Shown one piece after another: positions 11,399-21,096 of a DNA stretch of 64,000 bases. The notes beneath the pieces are model-generated. The model did no database searches. It had not been told where the DNA came from and saw only the letters and a list, made by a program, of their open reading frames with translations. The stretch comes from Bedellia somnulentella. Its lineage: Eukaryota > Arthropoda > Insecta > Lepidoptera > Bedelliidae. Each line of letters starts with the position of its first letter. Within the stretch, counting starts at the first letter, position 1. The stretch spans positions 3,720,001 through 3,784,000 of the forward strand of contig OY755189.1 in the NCBI GenBank assembly GCA_963576735.1, read 5' to 3'. The translations under genes were made by a program, and so were the position numbers.

Positions 11399-11632
11399 AG
11401 CCGTGTAATGCCGGCTTAGAATGTCAGAACCCTTTTCTACTCATGGGTGTGGTAAGAGCCAATTGAGGGTATGGGGCTTTTTAAAGTGGTTTTTGGACGC
11501 TGCGGTTGGAGACACATCGCCAAAAACATTTATTTTACAATCTTTTTACCACTGAAAAGTAGTTGATGAATTTTCTGATTGTGAATCTCTGGCAACCCCT
11601 TTAAGGAATTTAAAGCCGTGAGTATATATGTA
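11399..11632 (+). mobile_element. SINE-B, diverged
   Basis: The head GCCGTGTAATGCCGGCTTAG, body and (TATG)-type tail are recognisable. Sequence from 11633 to 12100 holds nothing I can assign. Confidence 0.85.
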
Positions 11633-12107
11633 GGCTCAGTCGGAAAACGACCGCTTTTTGTGCCATCTCCATGCGAGTTCAACTAACAGAACTAAGTTTT
11701 TCGAGGAATGCCATATCTACTGCATTCACTCTGTTATAATTAGTTTTCTACCATACGCAGCATTTAATTATTTATTGTATTTATCGGCAGTATTTACATT
11801 TTATTATAATCGCATATGTTTTTTTATATTTCATAATGATAGATTATGGCTAAAGTATTAAATAGTATTTCACAGTTTAAAATAGAATAACTGTTTCAAA
11901 AGTTGTAAGTATATTATAATGTATTTGATGCAACAGTATGTTCATTGTCACAGAGATCACTCATAAATAGGCTTCTTCCAAACTATTAATAATAACTATA
12001 ACACGAACGGTCAGACATAAGGGAATACTATTTCAAGGAAAATACTAAGTAAATAGAAATGGAATTTTTATCTGGTTACTGAATATAACTGAAGTAAAAT
12101 AAATAGT

Positions 12108-12970
12108 ACCCTCGAAGAGGTCTTCAAAAAGTTGGCAGTTTCTTGGCAAAACAGGGGCATTGCCGTCGGCGACCGAAGGCTGAAAAACCTTCGGTTCGCC
12201 GACGACATTGTACTGTTTGCATCATCTCCATCGGAACTCGAGAAAATGCTTCAAGAACTGAGCAATGCTAGCCTTGAGGTTGGACTGAAGATGAACCGGT
12301 CAAAAACCCAACTAATGACCAACGGCGCAAAGCGTAAGGTAGTGGTCGATGGGCAGGAAATACAATACGTCGACGAGTACATCTACTTGGGCCAGATAGT
12401 GTCCTTCGCAAACAGGCAGGACAAAGAAATCGAACGACGCGTTTCGAACGCCTGGAAGAGCTACTGGTCCATGAAGAAGCTGATGAAGGGTAACCTTCCG
12501 TTAACCCTGAAGCGCAAACTTGTCGACATGTGCATCCTGCCAATCCTAACTTACGGCGCTCAAACGTGGTCATTGACCGAACGTCAAAAGTCCAAACTCA
12601 AGGTTTGCCAGCGAGCAATGGAGCGCAGTATTCTGGGTGTGAAACGCACAGATCGCATTCGAAACACCACACTGCGCTCAAAAACTGGTATCGCTGATGT
12701 AGGAGTTCAGACTGCCAAACTGAAGTGGACCTGGGCCGGACACGTCTGTCGAATGCATCCGGAAAAATGGGCTAAAACAGCCACTGAATGGGTGCCTACA
12801 GATGGGCACCGGCGTAGGGGAAGGCCTAGGAGGAGATGGAGGGACGACCTGGACAGGTTTGATCCAGGGTGGTGGCGTACAGCCTCAAACAGAGATGTGT
12901 GGGCTCAAAATTGTGAGGCCTTTGCCCAGCAGTGGGAAGTGAATTAGGCTATAATAAAAAAAATAAAAAA
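12108..12970 (+). mobile_element. RTE-clade LINE, 5'-truncated insertion
   Basis: The insertion begins in coding sequence at about 12108 and ends in an A-rich tail just after the stop codon. Candidate 7-bp target duplication AAATAGT at 12101-12107 and 12971-12977; because it is A-rich its exact limits are ambiguous. Confidence 0.8.
12111..12947 (+). pseudogene. RTE-clade reverse transcriptase, C-terminal half (open frame)
   Basis: This is the C-terminal part of an endonuclease/reverse transcriptase. The frame is open from 12111 (LEEVFKKLAVSWQN...). There is no ATG at the beginning because the element is truncated. The catalytic motif FADDIVLFA is about 30 residues in. The palm follows (LEVGLKMNRSKTQLM), then YLGQIVS, then the thumb (ILPILTYGAQTWSLT; KLKVCQRAMERSILGVKRTDRIRN). 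The C-terminal RRRGRPRRRWRDDL...QQWEVN is typical of RTE proteins. The 3' UTR is almost absent, as in RTE elements. There are no stops or frameshifts in about 279 codons, so the insertion is fairly recent. Truncation leaves it without an endonuclease or the RT fingers. Confidence 0.9.
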
Positions 12971-12984
12971 AAATAGTGAAATTT

Positions 12985-13400
12985 AATCCGGATAATTTGA
13001 TATCCAATATTGTTGTTTAGGTAGATTCAACCATTTCTATGTCATATTATTTAAATAAGGTTTTACTACTTTATAACGTTTATGCATATCAATACAATCA
13101 CATTCACATACATACACTCACATTCTCATATACACACTCACACATCATAATACACATTACACACATTACACACACCACACACATTATCATTCAAGTATCA
13201 TCAATTATCATTAATATTAAATTTTATTCCTTTCTCAATTGTTTAGCATTTTTACGTATATATATATTTTTTCTTTTCTGTTGTTACTCATTATGTCTTT
13301 AGATTGTTTAGTTTATTATTTTTTTTCTTTTGAATTAACTGTGTGCGTATCTTGTTAAACGGTTTTATTTAGCTCACCCCGTTTGTTTTATTCTTTCTTG
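12985..13400. repeat. Low-complexity CA/CAT-rich stretch
   Basis: 13085-13195 is rich in CACA and CATT runs, and 13255-13330 is T-rich. No gene is visible. Confidence 0.6.
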
Positions 13401-14015
13401 GGTCAAATTTAGTAATTCAAGTTTCACCCTCTTCCTATCAACCGATTAATCTGAAATTTTGTATACACTTTGGATTTTGGTGACAATACAATTATATTTA
13501 TTCATTATCATTATAAATTCAAGATGGCGTCCTCTACCAAATGGCGGATAACTTAGGGTTTTATATCAATCCCATCAACATGGGCATCAAATGAAAGGTC
13601 TCATCAAGTAGAATACAATTTACTATGCAAAAATAAAATCTAAGATGGTCGCCATACAGTGCACTATACCAAATCAATATTTTAGATGGGCGCAGCCACT
13701 AAATGGCATATAATAATAAGATTTAAATTTAGAAATTGAATCTGTAATTTATTTAGGTATCTGATTAATCCACCACCCAAGTCGAGATTTTGTATCGTGT
13801 TGAGGACTGTGTGGCGTTAGGGTGGCTAAAAAGTATACGCCGTTAGCGGTACACCACCCAAGTTAAGGTGAAAGGTTAAAACGCGCCGGGAACTGTATGG
13901 CAGTAGGGTGGATAAAAATGATATGTCCTTAGCGTTTTCCCCTCAAGACTTAGGCGCATCTTGTTATACATAGCCTTGCCCCTTTATTGGACCTCTGGAG
14001 GGGTCGACCGTTTAA

Positions 14016-14330
14016 ATGCGCATTACTCGTGGGAAAAAAAAGTTAAAAAAATATTTAAAAAATACACACATAGTTAAAACAGAAACTGCAATTGTCGACG
14101 AGATTTCCAGGGTGTCTTATCAAATGTTATGCATGATGGACGCTCGATTAAGGCAAATTAAGAACTGTGAAAATGAGATTTTTCGAGGAGTTAACGTATT
14201 ACTTTTTGGTGATCTTTTACAATTGCCTCCTATAAAACGATCAGGAACACCTGTTTTCAAACAGCCAGAACATCTCCAACCAGCTACACATATCTGGCGT
14301 TTATTCAAGCTGTGTGAATTAACTGACTAA
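14016..14330 (+). pseudogene. Helitron PIF1-like helicase fragment, Walker B region
   Basis: The fragment contains Walker B VDEIS (residues 27-31), then ARLRQIK, then GVNVLLFGDLLQLPP (59-72) and the ATHIWRLFKLCELT block. These motifs are characteristic of the helicase of Helitron rolling-circle transposons. It lacks Walker A and stops where a deletion joins it to motif VI. Confidence 0.8.
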
Positions 14331-14335
14331 CTCAC

Positions 14336-14476
14336 TGTGCGAAACTGTTTGAAGAAGGTCAAGCCTACGTGGCTCTTAGTAGAGTCAGATCTTTACAGGG
14401 ACTACGTATAGAGGAGTTGGACTGCAATAAACTAACGGGCAAGAAACCTTGCAATAATGAAGCACTACCTATATGA
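14336..14476 (+). pseudogene. Helitron helicase C-terminal fragment (motif VI)
   Basis: In the +1 frame relative to the preceding piece it reads CAKLFEEGQAYVALSRVRSL...LRIEELDCNKL and ends at TGA. GQAYVALSR is superfamily 1 motif VI of PIF1/Helitron helicases. Motifs between GDLLQLPP and this are deleted. Confidence 0.8.
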
Positions 14477-14520
14477 ATTAAACAGAATGCGAAATAAAAA
14501 CTAAAAACTAGAAAATAAAA

Positions 14521-15270
14521 ATGGGTAAAAAATCTTTTTTAGTTAAACGGTTTTATTATTAACATACAGAGCAATGTTTAGGATAAATGTACTAAAAACC
14601 TAAAAATTATAATAAAATAGATACAGTCGTGGGAATTATATACATATGCATAGACTAGACTAAAATAAAACCGTGGGGCACGTCAATTGTCCACAATCGT
14701 TGATTAAAATGTTTGTTTTGTAATGTTACACTATAATTGGGCAGTTGTTCAACCGACAACGATGGGCATGTGATAAATAGGGCAGAATGTGGAAACAAGC
14801 TAGCAAGCTCGATTGTAAGTGAGTTTTTGGGTTTCATAGTGTTGAGCGAGTAGTACTTTTATCATATGTTTTGTCGATTAAAGACAAGCTACGAGCAGTG
14901 AACCGATTCATCGCCAGCCAGCAGTGTAAATTTCCAACGAGAAACTGGTTGTAACATCTCTTTTATTTACATGGAGTGTATGACTATTGGAATTTCCATG
15001 AGCAAGAAAATAGTAAGTCATTTCCTCACCGTCTGCGGGCCAACTGCCCAACGACGAATTAAACGTTTCTTCTATCGCACATTAAGTCGAAAGTTTGGAG
15101 ACAATTGACGTGCCCCACGGTTTTATTTTAGTCTAGTCTATGCATATGTATATAATTCCCACGACTGTATCTATTTTATTATAATTTTTAGGTTTTTAGT
15201 ACATTTATCCTAAACATTGCTCTGTATGTTAATAATAAAACCGTTTAACTAAAAAAGATTTTTTACCCAT
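14521..15270. mobile_element. Element with 171-bp perfect inverted repeats
   Basis: The left arm (14521-14691) and right arm (15100-15270) are reverse complements with no mismatch that I can see. The 408-bp centre has no convincing ORF. Each arm has short inverted ends of its own (AACGGTTTTAT and ATAAAACCG), and a related single arm lies at 33260-33418. It is therefore probably two copies of a short MITE-like unit in inverted orientation, or a fold-back element. Confidence 0.75.
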
Positions 15271-16463
15271 TTTTTTTTAACTTGTGATCATCTGTTATTG
15301 GCCTTATTTACTGTACTGTTTTTAACTTACTATATAATATGTGTTGCTGTTGATGATCCTTACATAATAAATAAATAAATAAATTGCAAGTTTAACATCC
15401 ACTGAGGTTGTAATCTATAAGTAATAAGGGTTTGCAATGTCGAATGCATCCATTTATTTTTTTCTCACAGCCCATATCTTTGACCATAGTTCACCCCACT
15501 GCTTAAGTGCCGGTCAACCATGATAGGTGCCGGGATCGACGGCTTAAAGTGCCCATTGCACGGATGCACTCAATCATTTTTATTTTTTGGATGATCAGGT
15601 AATTCATCTTGCTATAAAATTCAGAAATGGGTCAAGTTTGTTAGTAAAAGTCCCTTGCAGATCGGAACCAAGACCACCAGATCTGAAGCCATGCATTTTG
15701 CCGCTAGAGCGAGGAGGCAGTTTATTTCTGTAATGTAAATAAATTATATAGTTATACTGAAATTATGGTAACAAGTTCAATATATTTATAGAGCTAACAA
15801 ACTAAGAACCCACGACCATGTCATCTTTCAGTTATAATCAACTAATTTTTAAAATTCATGTTAAGAAAATTCCTTTTAACAATAAACCCTAAATATACAT
15901 TGTAAGTAAAAAACCAATACCTATTAGCAAGATAGCGTGTAGCGGGCAAATGCATGCTTTCCTATTTCCGGATCCAGCCACAGACGGACTTAGGCGGGAA
16001 AGCGAAACGGCTTCCGGTCGGCCATGTTGGATACGCCAATAGCCGTTCTAAACGTTTTTTTGCGTTCGATATTTGAATTGAAAGGATTGGATTTCGGACT
16101 AAAGAGATAATTTAAAATGAGGTCGACGTATCGAGTTACTGGTTAGTTAGAAATGAAAAGGTTGGTTTAAAATTTTAGGACGCGAGTAATGGAGACACAA
16201 AATCTTTTTTATTTTCGTGATAAGATCGACAGTTCGTATTTATTTTCGTTTCATGGCTTAAAAGTATGAAAGTAATTAAAAAATGTAATATGCTTTAAAG
16301 AGTTGGCTTTTGCATTCTCGACATAATTTAGTTATTTCAGAGTTTGTTAACTAAAGTAAGGTGTTGAAAAAAATTATAGCCGCATAGCTTAAATGAATTG
16401 TGTTCTAATTTAAGAAAAACTGAGTTGAGTCGTCTAGGAAATTCAACGACATTGCCTAAGTTG
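15271..16463. other. Unassigned sequence
   Basis: There is an (AAAT)n run at about 15368-15384, and a GC-richer stretch at 15940-16040 with no ORF. Nothing is recognisable. Confidence 0.4.
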
Positions 16464-16593
16464 CTAGTACGAGCGCTATTATATCGACAAGATAACGGTT
16501 AAAATGAGATGGCAGTATAAGATACTAAGTAAGTGCGTAAGAGATGGCTGTTTTATCCCAAGCGATAACTAGTTTATACACCGCTCGTACTAG
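16464..16593. mobile_element. MITE family M1, single-block copy
   Basis: Terminal inverted repeats CTAGTACGAGCG and CGCTCGTACTAG flank the AAGTGCGTAAGAGATGGCTG block. Confidence 0.8.
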
Positions 16594-16690
16594 CTATGCA
16601 GATCATGTTATAGAAGAATTAATAATGGTATTTCTATATTACAATAATTAATTTCTAGGGCGACGTCTCAGATGTTTTAAAATATGCCTA

Positions 16691-18393
16691 CCCAAGTAAC
16701 ACGAAAAGCCCTCTAACTATCTTTTTCTATACCTATGCAGAGCTTAAAGCCCGTAAAAGCTCGTATATAAGTTTGCCACACCTCTTAAGGCTTTATATTG
16801 GCACTCCAAAATCATTCTTACGCTCTAAAGCCGCATAGCGGTCAGATATTTGAATAATTCAATCCAGTTTTGCGGCTCTTAGTGGATTCAAGTGCCATTG
16901 GCCGTATAGTGGCATTAATCTGTCGTAATATCATGCCAAAAGCCGCGTAAACTCATGAAGATATACATAATAAATGTCTAAAGCCGTACATTAGCACGAC
17001 AGGATGCCAATTTACGGCTAGCATTTTAAAGGTCAACTGTGTGTTGTTTGAACAGCTAATAGCAAATCAACCAGATATACTTGGCTTATTTTAAGGCCTC
17101 AAGCCGTATTTGCATCCATTTTGATGCATTTGTCAACCATTAGGCAGCCATGAGAATGAAAATATTTGAGGTTATCTTATTATTTCTAAAAAAAGGGGAC
17201 AAGTGCGAGTTGAATTCGCGTGAAAAGGGTTCCGTACGATGTTACCTATCATGTTTTTTTAAATCTGACTTAAATTTGTTTGTGCTAACTAAAAAAAGTA
17301 AGAATGGTCCCTGATTGGAGAGGGATATTACTAAATACAAAGTTTCCATTAAGAAAAGAAAAAAAAAGGAAAAAGTTTTAACAGAAAAATACTATGAAAA
17401 AAGGAATTCAACAACATATAAATCATATACATTTTTTAATACCATTATAATATTCACATATCACATATTATTTGGAAAACGAGGGTTTTTTTTTCAACTT
17501 CATGGATCTCCAAATTGTAATAATGGTGGCACTATTTCGCTAATATTTTATTATGCATATAGATCAACATTCTAATCTATTTCCTCTAAGAGGAATAATC
17601 CTTTGTGTTATGCTGGCACTTAAATTTAAACTCCTCAAACAACTATAACTACTAATAATAAGCCAACAAAACTCAAATTATGTTTGGAATGTACAATTAT
17701 TTTATCATTTCACACATTTTTTCCTCAAAAACTACAATAAATCGAAGGCGCGTGAAAATTTTCAATGGAAACTATACAGACATTCACAGTAAAAATCAAA
17801 GCGCAGTAATTTAAGCACAGAATTATAGTTAAACTAATACTAACACTTTATAATTTATATTTTTATAAAATAAATATGGTTGTCAAGTCACTTCACTCTC
17901 ACTGCCATCGTCGTTCATCCATTGACATAAATGAATCACGTTTAATTGATAATATCACCTTTGCCGTGGCGTTAGAGATAATTTTGCAATGACACTGTAA
18001 AAATAGTTTCATGCCGTTGGCCGTATATTTGACAGATACAATGCTATTGGCCCTTTGAATGACCATTATGAGTCTTTTCTAATGCCGTTGGCCCGTATTT
18101 TGACAATAGCAGTGCTTTTTTGCGGCCTTTGGTATGTTGTTTAAAGCAAAAAATACTATTTTACGGCCATTCGCCTTTTCATTGTCCAATATAATGTTTT
18201 TTTACGGCCGTTAGCCGTAATTAACTCATGCAAATGCCAATGTACGTTCTAAAGCCGTAAAATTTGTGCCCAAATAAGCCGTATAGTAGCCGTATAGCCG
18301 TATATATGCCTTTTACACAACCAGTTCAAAATGCTTAAAGGATACAGCAATGCCTTGATTTGGCTGATATGCGGCTTCGACGTGTTTCTTGGG
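16691..18393. mobile_element. DNA transposon with subterminal GCCGTA arrays (non-autonomous, family not recognised)
   Basis: Terminal inverted repeats are CCCAAGTAACACG at the left and CCCAAGAAACACG (read inward) at the right, flanked by TA on each side. Two blocks rich in GCCGTA, AAGCCG or TACGGC motifs lie just inside the ends (about 16725-17120 and 18010-18380), with about six hits on the left and at least eight on the right. The centre (17150-18000) is AT-rich, and the 86-codon frame at 17315 has no recognisable domain. The layout resembles cut-and-paste transposons whose transposase binds repeated subterminal sites. Confidence 0.7.
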
Positions 18394-19400
18394 TATGAAC
18401 CGATTCAGAAGCTTTTGGTTTACCATGTATTCTTTAAATCGTATGTGTTTTAAGCATTACGTCATACATTAAAACAGTCTTAATATAAGTAATTACTAGG
18501 TTGGCATGGGACCGTCGGATGCCAATAAAAGGACCGAAGCGAGCAATTGCCTGATTCTCAGATATTACTTATCGTTGAACGATTTATTCTACAAATATCT
18601 CAACACGCGTTGCTATGCAATTTTTTATGATTCCTTCAATATACCTGTTGGTTTACCTAAACGCGTGATTGATTTTACACAAAACTGCAAAGGAGTTAGA
18701 GTCCTGATTTTGGAAGACTTAAATTGTTAACAATTTTTATTGTTGAAAAAAACATATACATATGCGTTTATATAAATTCTATTTTCACGCGTTGGCATTG
18801 TTTACGTAATTTTTCCATAGACTGACATTGTAATTTTTTAATGGTGATTATTCCTCCGTGGTACATCCGATTTTTATCAAAATTGACATAAACCATCAAG
18901 ACATGGTCCTTGACCACCATGAAAAGTTTCAGGGTTCTGAATTGAGCCGTTTGGGAGGAGTACGATCACAACGAAATGCAAAAGTCGGGGGTAAATGGAG
19001 CTTCGCTCGCTACGCCTGCTTCGCTCCAATTAGTCGATCTATGACTAAGGCGTTTTATCACTTAAAATGTAGGTATTAAAAATTATCAATAACCCATACG
19101 TCCGGTAACATATAACACTTTTTCACACCATAATCAATTGCCTACCTAGGCAGGCTAATGAATCATGCAGTCTGAAGTTACGGCCCACCCTTCATTGTTT
19201 GCAAGCTGGGGTGATAATAAACAATAAGCCGCAATGAGCTGGTATCGGTATATCCGTCATCGAACTGTTATTGAACAGAACTACATTGACCAGATATGAC
19301 GTTTGGGACACACCAAGGCTGATACAAATTATGTCCAAGAGAATGGTTACTCAAATCTTTTTTTTTTGTTCATGAAAACCTCATGTGGGGATTATTACTA
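18394..19400. other. Unassigned sequence with a mariner-like end
   Basis: TACTAGGTTGGCAT at 18496 resembles a mariner-type terminus and recurs inverted at 62869. The 74- and 73-codon frames at 18506 and 18858 have no recognisable domain. No matching second end was found nearby. Confidence 0.35.
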
Positions 19401-19435
19401 ATAAATAAAGAATAAATAAAGGAAAGAAAAATTTC

Positions 19436-19506
19436 GACACAGGCGGGGTCGAACCCGCGACCTCGGGTAAACGCCCCGGACGCTCTGCCAACTGAGCTAC
19501 CGTGTC
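19436..19506 (-). tRNA. tRNA-like sequence in family D (left arm)
   Basis: Cloverleaf: acceptor GACACGG pairs with CTGTGTC, D stem GCTC/GAGC, T arm with TTCGA. It lies inside a mobile repeat and the loop base before the anticodon is not T, so it is probably not a functional tRNA. Confidence 0.4.
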
Positions 19507-19623
19507 AGTTGGCTGCCAGTGCGAAATTCTTCTATCCTTTATTTCCGGAGGTAGGAAACGCAAACACTACTTAAACGTGTAAACGAAATAAAGGATAGAA
19601 GAATTTCGCACTGGCAGCCAACT

Positions 19624-19695
19624 GACACGGTAGCTCAGTTGGCAGAGCGTCCGGGGCGTTTACCCGAGGTCGCGGGTTCGATCCCCGCCTGTGTC
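19624..19695 (+). tRNA. tRNA-like sequence in family D (right arm)
   Basis: The cloverleaf mirrors the left arm. The loop GCGTTTA would give anticodon GTT by position, with C instead of T at position 33. It is probably an element part rather than a working tRNA. Confidence 0.4.
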
Positions 19696-20050
19696 GAAAT
19701 TTTTCTTTCCTTTATTTATTCTTTATTTATTAGAACGGTTTCTGTTTCATCGTTTATGAATAAAAATAATTAAATGGTATTTTCATTCGTCCATATCTAA
19801 GTTAAAATAACTTTAGAGGATAGCCAGGATTGTACAAATTGTCGATTAATAGTCTCTGTCAGTCCCCATAGGAAATTTATAAAAATAGTAGATTGATTCA
19901 ACCATCTTCTGATATCAACCTTGAAATTGTTTGGCCTGTTTTGCCTGAACCATAATAGGATTATGCTTTTCAAAACAAGCGTAAGCTGTTTGTTTCAAAG
20001 AATATTGTTTCAGTTTTTTTAGTTTATGCCCTCCTTTTAAAACTTTAGAC

Positions 20051-20285
20051 ATATATACTCACGGCTATAAATCCCTTAACTGGGTAGCCAGAGCTTTGGA
20101 ATGAGAAATTCCTCAGCCACTTTTGGAAATTGATTGGGGAAAAGATGGTAATAATAAATGTTTCTGGTAACGGGTCTCCAACCACATCGCCCAAAAATCA
20201 CTTAAAAATCCTTTATACCCTTAGTCGCTTCTTTTGATCACCCACGGGTAGAAATGGGGTAGTGTTATTCTAAGCCGACACCCCA
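20051..20285 (-). mobile_element. SINE-B, full length
   Basis: Tail complement, body and AAGCCGACAC head are all present. Confidence 0.85.
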
Positions 20286-20384
20286 GGGCACTTTATGTAA
20301 GTTTATTTTTTTAATTTTTGTTTAAGCCAACTATCTAATATTATTTTAAATGAAATCTAAGAATATACTAAGCATATTTACGGT

Positions 20385-20628
20385 GTCACTGACAGACTGA
20401 GCCCGAAGAATTGCAAAACTAAAGTGAACCGAGACGGTCGTTGGGGCTCGAAGTTTCTGGAGCGGCGGCCACGTACCGGACGACACAGTGTAAATAGGCA
20501 CATAAAAATAAAGGTCGCGGGAAACCATTGGATGTGGGCAGCACAGGACCGATCGTTGTGGCGATCTTTAGAGTAAGCCTATGTCTAGCAGTGGATGTCT
20601 ATAGGCTGATGATAATGATGATGATGAC
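20385..20628 (+). pseudogene. RTE-clade LINE C-terminal fragment with (GAT)n tail
   Basis: The frame encodes pieces of the RTE C-terminus (W..AAQDRSLWRSL..AYV.QWMSIG), with stops, and then a GATGATAATGATGATGATGA tail. This is a different RTE family from the one at 12108. Related fragments lie at 25052 and 42210. Confidence 0.7.
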
Positions 20629-21092
20629 TAAGCATTTTAATAATTTATTGTCAGTAACATTCAAGCCTTTGATTATCCTACATAGCTGCATTTCAATCCA
20701 ACGACCAGATAATCCTTGCGTCCAGTACATCACTAACCAATGCGTGCGTCCCCGGTGTATACGTGACCAACATACGAACGAGCGACGCATGGCGAATCCA
20801 TAAACGACAAATAAATATCTATTTATTCTCTGCTTGGTATTATCAAGCGATCGTGAGTTATTGCCGAATGCTCGGGGTTGTGCACATGATTTTGTATGGA
20901 TTTAGCTGTGTAACTTGTTTAATAATGCGGTGGTTTGATGGGTAAAGTTCTCGTACTTTTTGCGTTATTATCACTTCGGGTTTTTTATGAGTATATTATC
21001 TAGGGGTTGCGTATGTTAGATAAATGGTGTTTTACTTAAAAAAACATAACTGATTAGCATAAGCTTTACCGGTACTAATACCATTTGTTTGC
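20629..21092. other. Unassigned sequence with a tRNA-like SINE head relic
   Basis: 20930-20985 has an A-box-like TGGTTTGATGGG followed by a weak B-box-like CACTTCGGGTT. It may be the head of an old SINE. Confidence 0.35.
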
Positions 21093-21096
21093 TTAA

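Larger units (their letters stand above)
13420..14510 (+). mobile_element. Helitron-related relic (boundaries uncertain)
   Basis: 13420-14010 resembles dispersed lepidopteran repeat sequence (AAGATGGCGTC, GGCGGATAACTTAGGG, CAAATGAAAGG). It leads into two pieces of a Helitron PIF1-like helicase. I cannot identify the TC or CTRR ends. Confidence 0.5.
19401..19732. mobile_element. Family D palindrome with two tRNA-like genes head to head
   Basis: Inverted arms (about 19401-19543 and 19585-19732) each contain a tRNA-like cloverleaf with its flanks. The 5' flank is TTCGCACTGGCAGCCAACT and the 3' flank is GAAATTTTTCTTTCCTTTAT. The loop is about 40 bp. An imperfect 12-bp match (GAATGGTTACTC before, GAACGGTTTCTG after) may be an old target duplication. 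Confidence 0.75.

Noticed and set aside
13085..13195. CRISPR-like or tandem array
   Set aside because: Only low-complexity CA/CAT runs; no spaced repeats, and the sequence is eukaryotic.
14655..14837. 60-codon frame in the centre of the 171-bp inverted-repeat element
   Set aside because: It overlaps the repeat arm and shows no protein motif.
18506..18727. 74-codon frame next to a mariner-like terminus
   Set aside because: It does not resemble a mariner transposase or any other family I know.
19436..19695. Functional tRNA genes
   Set aside because: The cloverleaves fold, but they lie in a mobile repeat with target duplications, position 33 is not T, and the anticodon differs between copies. 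I list them only as tRNA-like.
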